From positions 1 to 64,000 of the forward strand of contig CALWCE010000001.1 in NCBI GenBank assembly GCA_944376295.1: a DNA stretch of 64,000 nt. The letters run 5' to 3'. The first letter of the stretch is position 1; each line of letters starts with the position of its first letter. The notes under the pieces are model-generated. The model was given only the letters and a program-made list of their open reading frames with translations, did not search any database and was not told the DNA's origin. A program made the translations under genes and the position numbers. Source of the stretch: an uncultured Clostridia bacterium. Lineage in GTDB: Bacteria > Bacillota > Clostridia > Christensenellales > Borkfalkiaceae. Shown piece after piece: positions 41,101 to 49,609 of this stretch.

Positions 41101-42742
41101 TATGAACCTGGAACTTTTCTTCGGGGTCCACAGCAGAGGCGACCGTTATGACCGTCTCTCGCGTAGCTTCCCAGAAGCCTTCGCCTGGGAAGTATGCCTT
41201 GATGCCCGTGGAGCCCGTGAAAATGCCGTTGAGTTCCACGCCGTAGGAAAGCGACTTGTCCGAAGGCGCGGAGATGTATAACCCCGCAGGCGTCGTATAG
41301 TCGCCCGCCGAGGTCGTATAGCTCTTTGCCGCAGTTACCGTTGCGCCGTTTGTTACCGTAACAAGATCGGAAGCCTTGCTGCGGACGCGCAGCGTGATGG
41401 TCTCGGTAATGGTCTTGCCATTCACATTGGCGGTATAGAGCACTTCCACGTCATCGCCCGTCGCGCAGGCGGGGATGCCGTCCGCGGGAACAGCCGACCA
41501 CGCGCCGCCGTTCACGCGGTATTGAATATCCGTGACGGGGTTTGTCGCCGTAGGGTTTCCATTGGTGGCGTAGGTTGCCTCAGGAGGCGTGATGACCTGA
41601 CCCGCCGCGACATATTCGTCATGGTCTTCGACCTCAATGAAGGGCACCGCCTGCCATTTCTGATAGAAACTAACGGTACTCCAATAAGTTGCCGCATTCG
41701 CCTCATCCGCACATTGCGCCTGTTCCCCCGTTGTATCAACCTGCATGGCAGGCCAGGTGTTGAACGGCTCGTTAGTCCAATAGTTGTTGTAGTCATTATC
41801 CATGATCTCCCCAATGGAAAACACCATAAACTCCAGGCCTTTGGAGACATGGATCTTGACGGTATAGCCGTTGTCGAAGTTGATACGGGGAAGGTTGTAA
41901 CCGATATTGTAGTTTGCATCGCCGCTGGGATCCCACCATTGCTGCACGGCATAAACTTCCATTTCCGCATCGGTCGGGCTAAACGACTCGGGATCGTCGC
42001 GGAACGAGGCGATCGGAACAGTACCGCCGCCGTTCGACCATCCAACCACATTGACGACCGCGCCATCGGTTGCCGTCGAACCGGCGGTAGCATCCGTTAA
42101 CGAGTTCTGCACCCGGACTTCGGTACGCGAAAATCTCCTATCGGTTACACTCTCATTCGCAGTCAGCATAGGGGAAAATAAGATGTCGGAACCATCCGGG
42201 CTGTTGACCGAGCCATCGATGATGTCTTTGGAATACACCATTCGTGATGTACCCTGATAACCTAAACCATAGGTGCGATAGAGCGTCTGCGTATCGCCGT
42301 TGCTGTCCGTATAGTCATATTCGACCCATGCGCTGCTCTGCCATAAACCTTTATAATGGATCTCGAACTTGTTGTCGGGGTTGCCGAACTCGGCGATCTC
42401 GAACACAACTTCCGCGCCGCCATCGATCCACCCGTCGGCAGGAGCAGACCAGTCCAGACCGAACGAGCGGTGGAACACGCCGTTAAGTTGGATGGTGAAC
42501 GCCTCGTCGTTCGTCGACTGAAAGCGAAGCCCCGTACTGCCGACCGAGGTTCCGTCCGCTTTTTGATACTGCGAGGCGGGCCGCACGTTGACGCCCTCAG
42601 ACGCCGTGAACAGCGCAGCCGACTGCACCTGCAATTCCGCCGCGTCCGCCTTGAGCAGAAGTCCGCCCGCAAAGGCGCTTAAACCCATGCAAGCCGCAAG
42701 CAGACAGGAAAGCAAGGTCTTCTTCTTGCTCACTGTGTTCAT
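38105..42742 (-). CDS. Giant surface protein with three carbohydrate-binding-like repeats and Cys-rich tail
   Basis: This 1545-residue protein has a signal peptide (LLSCLLAACMGLSAFAGGLLLKADA). Three diverged repeats of ~350 residues start near 45, 465 and 825. Each contains a beta-sandwich with GVF/GIF/GRF-G-T.-, 'EEKFQVHIGGRYQSYGYVTYDWNGETLYRT'-type strands and a linker [SA]-GYT[IV]. The tail (about 1160-1495) has repeated TC..EG...Y.C..CGK units with paired cysteines. One membrane helix (IAAIVVAAVVVAAGVVVAVVLVV) and RKKK end it. It probably binds a polysaccharide at the cell surface. AGGAGG lies before the ATG. It is divergent from an AraC regulator and paralogous to the protein at the right window edge. 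Confidence 0.82.
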   Translation of the reverse strand: MNTVSKKKTLLSCLLAACMGLSAFAGGLLLKADAAELQVQSAALFTASEGVNVRPASQYQKADGTSVGSTGLRFQSTNDEAFTIQLNGVFHRSFGLDWSAPADGWIDGGAEVVFEIAEFGNPDNKFEIHYKGLWQSSAWVEYDYTDSNGDTQTLYRTYGLGYQGTSRMVYSKDIIDGSVNSPDGSDILFSPMLTANESVTDRRFSRTEVRVQNSLTDATAGSTATDGAVVNVVGWSNGGGTVPIASFRDDPESFSPTDAEMEVYAVQQWWDPSGDANYNIGYNLPRINFDNGYTVKIHVSKGLEFMVFSIGEIMDNDYNNYWTNEPFNTWPAMQVDTTGEQAQCADEANAATYWSTVSFYQKWQAVPFIEVEDHDEYVAAGQVITPPEATYATNGNPTATNPVTDIQYRVNGGAWSAVPADGIPACATGDDVEVLYTANVNGKTITETITLRVRSKASDLVTVTNGATVTAAKSYTTSAGDYTTPAGLYISAPSDKSLSYGVELNGIFTGSTGIKAYFPGEGFWEATRETVITVASAVDPEEKFQVHIGGRYQSYGYVTYDWNGETLYRTVNSYEGNDTYYYQESNVKDIGAAQYLPVQGHLSDTDLGRREPYIGFEMQTDGTFNVVLISSHNAGVRKTIASFCEQRTTFEPTTEASGTAPNLPKLDLSKGYTISIENSDNDDAKSFDLLIESIATSETGDPYAGGTVYALNGAGVEQEPEFYKQWLTFPSITIGQYDKIVAAGDLTAPKATYTTNGDPSAKNSVEKIEYRIDGGSGWTSAAAGLIPGLKSGNEVEVRYSVSWNGLTISESITFSVRNLEAFAAQEVVNVKEPTVKVTANGQGASGEKQSENGLLLEPTIEQSYSFDFVGRFTGNTEFRWGTAAEEGWSVNGRVEFTVAEAGNPENYFKVVWLSPDQTRAYVEYVYNGTTLYCAQGRNNSGTYYYVLGTGEDHNKDDIADNWDIQYQPWIGDASSSGVLGLEWNGDVLNVMATNESGNKQILASFVNDLDGFTPATEGTGSKSNLPKISFANGYTVSVKVTGAIDFLLYDVTTEEGEISFDTETVAYEPLWYTRGTAMPVFDDIPVLPGVQVGSDTQFTVPELTYTASKDAKLTVAWVKPDNSESATQPGGTLSMTDKGDHILRYTVTADGVPYVKELTVHVCDYATFVSGKPATCISEGEGLFTCVHGNALERVVPADENAHSVSYNEQINPTCTTEGVRACWECLYCHKYFADADCAEELTDLSLPIDPDAHTYWAKWTWDGETPSVEFYCKDCDAEAECTEEIKVVESEEESVDATCQTEGKKVLEASVVFGGYRYIDLHEAVIPVAPHALTAVAEKPSTCMQEGTKAYYICSVCGKLFLDAEGKTETSKEEIVIPTGGHQLKEVPAKESTCAEAGNKAYWECSICGKLFLDAEGKTETSKEEVALPTSGQHNMVQVPAKAPTCTEDGNSAYYKCSECGRCTSDDKGEMEIDESSMKLPAAGHKFEGGVCTVCGAEDPGDGASDGLTGGQIAAIVVAAVVVAAGVVVAVVLVVRKKKLGGQK
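38467..38680. repeat. Two ~61-bp direct repeats in the Cys-rich tail
   Basis: About 38467-38527 and 38620-38680 are almost identical (CCTCTTTGCTCGTCTC[GC]GTCTTGCCC...AGGAAGAGCTTGCCGCAGA), 153 bp apart. They encode the repeated CGKLFLDAEGKTETSKEE unit. Confidence 0.85.
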
Positions 42743-42862
42743 AAAGTTTCCTCCTATCAATAATTTCTTATATTTGTCTTGGCAAGCGCCCCGCTGCCGT
42801 TGTCGGGGAGCCGCCTTTCGACCGTTTTTCCTTCTGTCCGACGGCGGAACGCGCCGCCGCCC

Positions 42863-42891
42863 TTGACAAATGTTTTGTTTTTCCCTATAAT
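42863..42891 (+). promoter_or_regulatory. Consensus promoter of the AraC regulator gene
   Basis: Perfect TTGACA (42863-42868) and perfect TATAAT (42886-42891) are spaced by 17 bp. A GGCGG...CCGCC dyad (about 42844-42860) abuts the -35. The ATG is 34 nt beyond. Confidence 0.85.
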
Positions 42892-42924
42892 AGTCACACG
42901 ACCGATCTTGCGGATGGTACTTAT

Positions 42925-43818
42925 ATGGAGTTATCTCAGTTCGAACGGGAGACGCACACGCTGACGATCACGGGCGCCGCCTCGGAAAACACCGATATCA
43001 ACGTCGAACACTACGGGTTCGAGAACACCCTCCCCGATAAGCCGCGCGTTTCGGCGGGGAGCTACCCCGCCTTCCGCCTGCACTTCGTCATCGGCGGGAG
43101 CCTCACCTTCTTCTCGGGGGAGAAATCCGTCCGCCTCAAACGGGGAGACTGCTTTTTGCTCCGCCCGGACGCCGACAGCGCCTATCAGACCAACCCCAAC
43201 CGCCCCGCCAGCTTTTACTGGGTCTCGGTGAACGGGAAGAAGTGCAAGACGTACTTCGCGGAGATGGGCTTCGGCACGGAAAGCGGCGTCGTTACGGTGC
43301 CGAAGGAGCTGCGGCGGGAACTGCAAAAGACGTTCTTTGCCAACTTCGCCGTGCACGGGCCGCTCAGAGAGATCATCGACAGCGTCTTCCTTTCCAACTT
43401 CTTAAAGATCTATCAGCTGCTGTATCTTGCCGCCCACCGCGACAAAGAACCTCAGAAGACGGGCGTCAGGCGGAAGGAATATGTGGAGCAGGCGCTCGAA
43501 TATATCAACCGCCGCTATTCCGACCCCGAGCTCTCCATCAAGGAGATCGCCGACGCCATCCACATCCACGAAAACTATCTTTCGCACACCTTCCGCGAGG
43601 AGATGGGGCTGCCCTTCCGCGAATATCTTTCGCAAAAGCGCATCTCCATGAGCTATGTCCTGATGGAGAAGGGCATGACTTCCGTGAGCGAGATCGCCTA
43701 TGCGGTCGGGTTTTCCGATCCGCTGTACTTTTCCAAAGTGTTCAAGCGATATAACCACATCTCGCCGTCCGAACATCTCAAGAAAATGCATACCCCCCCC
43801 CCTTACTTAAATTCCTGA
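42925..43818 (+). CDS. AraC-family transcriptional regulator
   Basis: This 297-residue regulator has an N-terminal cupin-like sensor domain (PAFRLHFVIGGSLTFFSGEKSVRLKRGDCFLLRPDADSAY, about 48-90) and a C-terminal double HTH (about 190-290: YVEQALEYINRRYSDPELSIKEIADAIHIHENYLSHTFREEMG and SVSEIAYAVGFSDPLYFSKVFKRYNHISPSEH). It is the only regulator among the sugar genes. It lies divergent from the giant surface-protein operon and convergent with the 20-kb glycan operon, so control of either or both by a sugar signal is likely. Its last 12 nt overlap the GH127 gene end. Confidence 0.93.
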   Translation: MELSQFERETHTLTITGAASENTDINVEHYGFENTLPDKPRVSAGSYPAFRLHFVIGGSLTFFSGEKSVRLKRGDCFLLRPDADSAYQTNPNRPASFYWVSVNGKKCKTYFAEMGFGTESGVVTVPKELRRELQKTFFANFAVHGPLREIIDSVFLSNFLKIYQLLYLAAHRDKEPQKTGVRRKEYVEQALEYINRRYSDPELSIKEIADAIHIHENYLSHTFREEMGLPFREYLSQKRISMSYVLMEKGMTSVSEIAYAVGFSDPLYFSKVFKRYNHISPSEHLKKMHTPPPYLNS

Positions 43819-45684
43819 ACGCTTTCCCGCGCCGCCCAAAGCGGCGCTTTTTTCTTGTTCCAAGCGGACGAGGGGGAGCTCCGTCATGCGCAAGTTGGTG
43901 CAGCCGTACGGGATGAGGGTGACTTTCTTCCTGCTACCTAAGGGGGTGCGGCTTCGGGGCGTTTCGCGGCAGACCGCCTTCTGCCCCTTCCGATACCCCC
44001 ACGCGATGGGAACGGCGTCCGTTTCGAGGCAAACAGGCGGCGCTTCGGGCGTGAAGGGAGCTTCGAACGCCCGCTCCTGCACGGAGAATTCCTCCCCGCA
44101 CAGCGCGAACTGCCATTCGCCGACAGGCAGGACGTCGTAATCGCAGTAAGGATAGCGCCGTTCGACGCCGTCTTTTTCGTATTCGCGCCGCTCCCAGCGT
44201 TCGGGGATGGGCAGCGCATACACCAAGGGGCCGCGCGCAACGGCATACAGCCCGCGCGGACGGGGCATGAGCCGCACTTCAAAGCGCAGTTCGACTGTCA
44301 GCGTCTCCTGCCCGCTCCAACGCTTGCGGACGGTGTAAAAGCCGTCCTCTGCCTTCTCCTCCCTTCCGTTCACCGTAAAGGAGACGCAGGAAGAGGGGAT
44401 GCGCAGTCTGAGCGCGAATTCGCCCTCCCCTTCCACCGTGTAAATAAGCTTCCCGCGGAAGGGATATTGGGTATCGAGCACGACATGCACGGGCGTTTTG
44501 CCCAAAACAGTTCTCACCTCGGAAGGCACGAGCGCCGCCGAGACGAGGGTGTCTTCCCCCTGTTTGAAAAACGCCGAGAGCGCAAATTTGGGGAAGCCCT
44601 GCCCGAAGTTTGCCGTACAGCACCCGAAGTTGGGCTCCAACCCGAACACGTTCGCATCGGGAGAGTTGGTGTTGAAGACGCTCGGTTCGTTCTGCACCGT
44701 ACAGGCGATCTGATTGCTCTGCTGATCGTATTGGTGCGACCACATATCGGGCGAGACCGCTGCGGGCAGCGCGTTGAAGGCGAGCATTTCCAGCCTGTCT
44801 GCCCAGACGCTCTTTTCCGTCAAAGCGAACAGCCATTCATAGGAATACATCGCCTCGACGACGCCGCACAGCTCGGTGCCGTGGATGGGGCTCGTGCCCG
44901 AGAGGCACTCGTCCCCTGTGAAATGCCCGACCGCCGTGCCGTGATACTTTTCAAGCAATTGGAACATCCGCTCCGCATCTTTGTCCGGAACGCGGCCTTC
45001 CTTTTGCAGGAAGCGGCGATAAAGCGGCCCCGCTTTGAGGCTCATGGCGGCGTTCACGACGTGCGTATACATCGTCCACTTCTTGTCCGTCTTCTTCCAG
45101 AGCGGACCCGCCGCCGAAAAGTCGGTCCCTTCGATCTTCAAAATGTGCGCAAGCTCCTTCATCCACGGCTCGGGGCGGCGTTCATACAGCCACAGGAGCG
45201 GGATGAGGCATTCGTACCACCTTGCTGCCGCCCAGCCGTGCGGCGCGTCGGTGCGGATATGATCGCGGTACTCAAAGAGCGCGCGGTAGACCGCCTCTTC
45301 GATGCGCCCGTCGTCCGAGCATTCCTGCCATACGACGAGCACTTTCAGGATGAGGAAGAGCGCCCAGACGTCGTAATTCTTGCGCTCCTCTTCGGAGCAG
45401 GGGCAGATCCAGCCGTCTTCGCACTGCCCTGCCAAGATCTTGTCGATATATCGTTTGGCGCGGACGATCATGTCCTCATCCCTCAGCAGAAAGGCGAGCG
45501 GGATGAAGCCGTCCAGCCAATAGGGAACGCGTTCCCAGCCTTCACGGCTGCCGCCCACCCATTTGCTGTCGCGCACGTCCGGCCAAACCTTGTCGAGATT
45601 GCCCGCAAGCCCGCGCGCCTGGATCTCGAGCTGTTCTTTCAGCCAGCCGCGCGGGGAGATCTCCTTTGCCGTCAGCCGCTGCAT
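43807..45684 (-). CDS. GH127-type glycoside hydrolase (beta-L-arabinofuranosidase family)
   Basis: This 625-residue enzyme has no signal peptide. The (alpha/alpha)6-barrel begins with LTAKEISPRGWLKEQLEIQARGL, typical of the DUF1680/GH127 family. PIHGTELCGVVEAMYS and LEPNFGCCTANFGQGFPKF carry the glutamate and cysteine residues that form the zinc site and cysteine nucleophile in GH127. GH127 members remove L-arabinofuranose; other specificities exist in related families. It is the last gene of the 20-kb operon, overlaps GH112 by 13 nt and ends 12 nt inside the convergent AraC gene. No terminator is visible between them. Confidence 0.88.
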   Translation of the reverse strand: MQRLTAKEISPRGWLKEQLEIQARGLAGNLDKVWPDVRDSKWVGGSREGWERVPYWLDGFIPLAFLLRDEDMIVRAKRYIDKILAGQCEDGWICPCSEEERKNYDVWALFLILKVLVVWQECSDDGRIEEAVYRALFEYRDHIRTDAPHGWAAARWYECLIPLLWLYERRPEPWMKELAHILKIEGTDFSAAGPLWKKTDKKWTMYTHVVNAAMSLKAGPLYRRFLQKEGRVPDKDAERMFQLLEKYHGTAVGHFTGDECLSGTSPIHGTELCGVVEAMYSYEWLFALTEKSVWADRLEMLAFNALPAAVSPDMWSHQYDQQSNQIACTVQNEPSVFNTNSPDANVFGLEPNFGCCTANFGQGFPKFALSAFFKQGEDTLVSAALVPSEVRTVLGKTPVHVVLDTQYPFRGKLIYTVEGEGEFALRLRIPSSCVSFTVNGREEKAEDGFYTVRKRWSGQETLTVELRFEVRLMPRPRGLYAVARGPLVYALPIPERWERREYEKDGVERRYPYCDYDVLPVGEWQFALCGEEFSVQERAFEAPFTPEAPPVCLETDAVPIAWGYRKGQKAVCRETPRSRTPLGSRKKVTLIPYGCTNLRMTELPLVRLEQEKSAALGGAGKRSGI

Positions 45685-47867
45685 ACCGCCTCATCCTCCG
45701 CTTTCAGCCACACGATCTGCATGGGCGCCAGGGTCATTTCGCACGATCTGCCCGAAGCGTCGAAGAAGGTCGTCTTTTGCTCCTCAAACGTGTTGTTGAC
45801 GAGCGCATACTCCCCGCTTGCCGCGTAGTAGTGGCAGTCCACGGCGACGTTCGTGCTGAATATCCTGCGGGCGTATTCTTCCTTCTGCGCCGTCCAAAGG
45901 AGGGCGCGGTATAAAAGGCGCGCGTTTTCAAAGGAGTACGGGAGCCCCGTGATATAAAAGCTCCTGCCCTTGCCGTATTCGTTGACGGCAGCTTTCACTT
46001 CGCCCACGTTCACATTGCGTGTAAAGCGCTCGGAAAAGGCGATCTTCAGAACCTTCGCCCCGCTGAGCGCGTAGATATTCTTTTTATCCTCGCCGAAATC
46101 GGGCGCGGGCGTATCCGCAAAGATGAAATGCCCCTCTTCCGCCGTGATGTTGTATTTATCGGTGTTGAGGGAAAGCCCCTTCTCTTCGTCCACGCCCAAA
46201 ACGTCGGCAAGCGCGAAGAACCTGCCCTGCTTTGCATACGCCGTCGACTCGCCCACGCCCACGAACCCGCCGCCGCGGGCAACGAAGGCGCGCACTTTCT
46301 CCTGCACTTCGGCGTCCTGCCAATTCTCCCCGCCCGACCACGCCGTGTATGCGTCGCCCGCGTTGAGAAGGACGTCGGTCTTATCGAGCGCGCCCGCCTT
46401 TACGTCGTCGAAGTCGATAAAGGAGACCTCGACGGGCAGGCCCGAGAGCGCTTCCATGATGCCCTGATAGGAATATGCCTGCTGATACCAAAGCTCGTGC
46501 GCCGTCATGAAGCACTGCCAGCTCCTAAGTTTCCCCCAGCAGTTGAGCACGGCGACCTTTACGGCGCTGAACGGCTGTTTGCCTTTGACGCCCGCGTAGA
46601 TGCGGCGGAACTCTTCGCACACCTCGCCCGCCCGTGCTACGAACTTGGGGAACTTTGCCGCAAGCGACAAATACCCGCCGAAGCCGATGCGCTCCAAGGG
46701 TGCGCGCATCATCGCGCGGCGCGCCGTCATCCAATTCTTGTTGAGTTCGGCGACCGCGCCTTCCTCGTTCCCCTCAAAGAAGGTATCGGGGAAGAAGTAC
46801 GGCAGCATCCGCCCTTCCACATATTTGACGCCCGGCATATCCGAGAGCATCCTGACGGTCACGCCGCCGCCCACGCTGCCCACGACCGCGTCCAGCCCGA
46901 TATCCGCAAAATACTTGCCGTACGGCTCGGTGCCGATCCACGAATCGCCCAGAAACATCATCGCCTCTTTGCGGTAAGCGTGTACGAGCGCAACGAGCTC
47001 CTTCACCGTCTTTGCCACATAGCGCATGGTGAAGTCCATATAGTCGCGGAAATGTTGGTTCGGCACGCGGTGCGGGGAGTTATAGTATCCCTCGTCCACG
47101 AAGTCCTCCGCCGTGAGACGATAGCCGTATTCTCTTTCAAACTCGTCGAGCGCGCGCGGCGAAACGGAGGCGTTGTAGCCGAACCAATCGACGATCTTCT
47201 CCTTCCCCGCCTCGTTGAACACGAGGAAGAAGTGATACAAAAACGTCGTAAAACGCACGACGGTGACGTCGGGATGCGTCTTTAACCAGCCTTCCAAGAC
47301 CTCTTTGATGTGCGCCGCCGTGAGCGGATAGCGCGGGTCGTACGGGCTGTGTTTGTCGGTATCCCAGCCGTTGGTGATGTAGTTATACATCTGCGTGGAA
47401 TCCCACACGTTGTGCGCGAGGAAGGAAACGGTGTACTCGTGGTAAGGCTGCGCGTGTTCGATGACGATACAGCCCTCTTTCTCATCCGCTTTCCATTCCG
47501 AATGCTCTTTGCCCGTCGTGCGGTCGACAACTTGCCAGAAACGCAATGCGTCCTTGCTGTAATCGGGCTTGACCTGCTCGGAAAAGTACCCTTCGGCGGG
47601 GAAGAGCTTCAGCGTTTCGCCCTGCGCCGTCTTTCTCTCGCTCAGTAAAAAGAAGTGCTGCAATTCTTCGGGATGCGCCTTTGCCCATGCGACGTCGCCG
47701 CGCGTGACGAAGTACGTTTCATATACCTTGCCTGCGATCTCGCCCGCGTTGGCGGGAAGTTTTGTGCCGTCGCAGTCTCTTACGGCGTCCGCGCCCCAAA
47801 GCTTTGCGATCTCTTTCGTCCCCTCCACGAAACTCTCGTCCGTGGGGATGGTCACCCGTCCTTTCAT
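45672..47867 (-). CDS. GH112 phosphorylase (galacto-N-biose/lacto-N-biose or galactosyl-rhamnose phosphorylase)
   Basis: This 731-residue enzyme aligns by eye over its whole length with bifidobacterial lacto-N-biose phosphorylase: RVTIPTDESFVEGTKEIAKLWGADAVRD, VVRFTTFLYHFFLVF, KIVDWFGYNASVSPRALDEFEREYGYRL, EAMMFLGDSWIGTEPYGKYF and GKGRSFYITGLPYS. GH112 enzymes split a beta-galactoside with phosphate to give alpha-galactose-1-phosphate. The acceptor may be GalNAc/GlcNAc (mucin core 1, milk sugars) or L-rhamnose (pectin RG-I); residues deciding this cannot be called here. It is cytoplasmic. It starts at 47867 with GAGGAAG and an ATGA overlap with GH2. galK and galM lie elsewhere in the window. 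Confidence 0.93.
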   Translation of the reverse strand: MKGRVTIPTDESFVEGTKEIAKLWGADAVRDCDGTKLPANAGEIAGKVYETYFVTRGDVAWAKAHPEELQHFFLLSERKTAQGETLKLFPAEGYFSEQVKPDYSKDALRFWQVVDRTTGKEHSEWKADEKEGCIVIEHAQPYHEYTVSFLAHNVWDSTQMYNYITNGWDTDKHSPYDPRYPLTAAHIKEVLEGWLKTHPDVTVVRFTTFLYHFFLVFNEAGKEKIVDWFGYNASVSPRALDEFEREYGYRLTAEDFVDEGYYNSPHRVPNQHFRDYMDFTMRYVAKTVKELVALVHAYRKEAMMFLGDSWIGTEPYGKYFADIGLDAVVGSVGGGVTVRMLSDMPGVKYVEGRMLPYFFPDTFFEGNEEGAVAELNKNWMTARRAMMRAPLERIGFGGYLSLAAKFPKFVARAGEVCEEFRRIYAGVKGKQPFSAVKVAVLNCWGKLRSWQCFMTAHELWYQQAYSYQGIMEALSGLPVEVSFIDFDDVKAGALDKTDVLLNAGDAYTAWSGGENWQDAEVQEKVRAFVARGGGFVGVGESTAYAKQGRFFALADVLGVDEEKGLSLNTDKYNITAEEGHFIFADTPAPDFGEDKKNIYALSGAKVLKIAFSERFTRNVNVGEVKAAVNEYGKGRSFYITGLPYSFENARLLYRALLWTAQKEEYARRIFSTNVAVDCHYYAASGEYALVNNTFEEQKTTFFDASGRSCEMTLAPMQIVWLKAEDEAVCSG

Positions 47868-49609
47868 ACTTCTTCCTCGTTGATCTTTTTGATCTCTTCT
47901 AAGGGCACTTTGGGCGTGCGGTCCTCTTTCAACAGCCCGTTGACTTCCTGCTGCACGTCGCAAAGCTGCGTATAGCAATAGCCGAGAAGCAGCATCTTCT
48001 TTGCCGCCGTAAACAGAGAGCGCAGGCGTTCAAGGTATTCCGCCTCGTCCTTGACGGCGCTGCCGTACCCCCACGCTTCGCCCTTCTCGTCCGCACGGAA
48101 CGCCGTGCCGCCGAACTCGGAGAGGACAACGGGCTGCCCCGCATACTCCCATCCCTTCGCCAACGCGAACTGCGTGCCCGTGCGCGCGTCGCCTTCCGCG
48201 ATCTTTTCGAGATCCGAATACATGGAATACAGCTTATCGCCGTCCTGCGTGTACTGATGGACGGTGAGAAGATCCGTGAACGTATGCGCCCAGCCATCGT
48301 TGCCGATGACGGGACGGCGCGCATCGTACGCCTTTGTCTGCCAATACAATGCGGAGACAAAGTTCTGCGTGCGTTCGTCCTCCGCCAGCGCGCGGACGCC
48401 CCAGCTCTCGTTGCAGCACACCCACGCGATGATGCTCGGGTGGTTATAATTCTGCCGCACGATCTCCGTCCACTGCGCCGTGAGTTTTTCCATGTTCTCT
48501 TCGGTGAGGAAATAGGCGGAGGGCATCTCGCACCACACGCCCAACCCCATCACGTCCGCATAATAGAGGTATCTCTCGTCCTCGATCTTCTCGTGCTTGC
48601 GCACCGCGTTGAAGCCCATCGCCTTGGTGAGTTCGATGTCTTTTACGATCGCCTCTTCGTCGGGCGGCGTGAACCCCGACTCGGGCCACCAGCCCTGATC
48701 GAGCACCATCTTCAAATACTTGGGGATCATGCAGTGCGAGAACTGCCCGCCGCGCACCGAAAAGTCCGTCATGGCGAAGTAGGAGCCCACCCTGTCTACA
48801 AGCTTCCCCTTCTTTTTTACCGTGAAGGTAATATCGTAAATGCTCGGCCAGTCGATGTAGGAGATATTCACCTGCTCCACGGCGCGTTCGGAAGATACGC
48901 GCACGCGCACCTTCTGTTCGCTCGCGTCCGCCGTGACGCTCCCCGCGCACACCGTTTCGCCCCGGAACTCCACTTCGTACTCCACCGTCACGTCTTTTTG
49001 GGGCTTCGTGACGGAGAAAATAAGTTCCAACTCCCCTTCGTTGGGGTACGGCGTCATGCGGAGGGAAGATAAACGCACCTCGTCCGCATACTCCATCCAC
49101 ACGCTCTTCCAGAGCCCCGTCATCTGCAAATAATTGCAGCCGTGGTTGTGAGAGACCCAGCGCTGTTTGCCGCGCACCTGCAGGGGCGTGAGCAGATCGT
49201 CGCAGCGGATGACGAGCAGGTTTTCCCCTGCGTGCAGAAGATCGGTGATGTCCAGCGAGAAGCGCGCATACGCTCCTTCGTGGCTGCCCGCCTCTTTGCC
49301 GTTCACATACACCGTGGCAAGATAGTCCGCGCCGTCTACGTTGAGGATGTTGCGCTTGCCCGCGCGCTTTGTGACTTTACGCGCGTACCAGACGGTATCG
49401 TGCGGCGTTTCGTCCCCGATGCCGCTCTTTTTCGTCTCATAGGGGAACGGCACTTCGATCGTGCGCGGAAGTTTGCCCGCGAGCGCTTCGCGCTCTTTCA
49501 CTTCCTCCCCGAACGCGAACGCCCATTCGCCGTTCAGGTCCTCCCACTCCTCCCGCACGAACTGCGGGCGCGGGTAATTCTTTTTGTAACACTTTGCGTG
49601 ACGGATCAT
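47864..49609 (-). CDS. GH2 glycoside hydrolase (beta-galactosidase/beta-glucuronidase type)
   Basis: This 581-residue enzyme is shorter than classic LacZ. Domain order: a jelly-roll (VREEWEDLNGEWAFAFGE, VWYARKVTK, VNGKEAGSHEGAYARFSLDITDLL), an Ig-like domain, then a TIM barrel (FNAVRKHEKIEDERYLYYADVMGLGVWCEMP). The acid/base is in WVCCNESWG and the nucleophile in VVLSEFGG. No signal peptide is seen. Exact sugar specificity is open; a beta-galactoside or glucuronide is likely in this operon. The start TGATG overlaps the upstream stop by one base, and AAGGAG lies 13 nt earlier. Confidence 0.9.
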   Translation of the reverse strand: MIRHAKCYKKNYPRPQFVREEWEDLNGEWAFAFGEEVKEREALAGKLPRTIEVPFPYETKKSGIGDETPHDTVWYARKVTKRAGKRNILNVDGADYLATVYVNGKEAGSHEGAYARFSLDITDLLHAGENLLVIRCDDLLTPLQVRGKQRWVSHNHGCNYLQMTGLWKSVWMEYADEVRLSSLRMTPYPNEGELELIFSVTKPQKDVTVEYEVEFRGETVCAGSVTADASEQKVRVRVSSERAVEQVNISYIDWPSIYDITFTVKKKGKLVDRVGSYFAMTDFSVRGGQFSHCMIPKYLKMVLDQGWWPESGFTPPDEEAIVKDIELTKAMGFNAVRKHEKIEDERYLYYADVMGLGVWCEMPSAYFLTEENMEKLTAQWTEIVRQNYNHPSIIAWVCCNESWGVRALAEDERTQNFVSALYWQTKAYDARRPVIGNDGWAHTFTDLLTVHQYTQDGDKLYSMYSDLEKIAEGDARTGTQFALAKGWEYAGQPVVLSEFGGTAFRADEKGEAWGYGSAVKDEAEYLERLRSLFTAAKKMLLLGYCYTQLCDVQQEVNGLLKEDRTPKVPLEEIKKINEEEV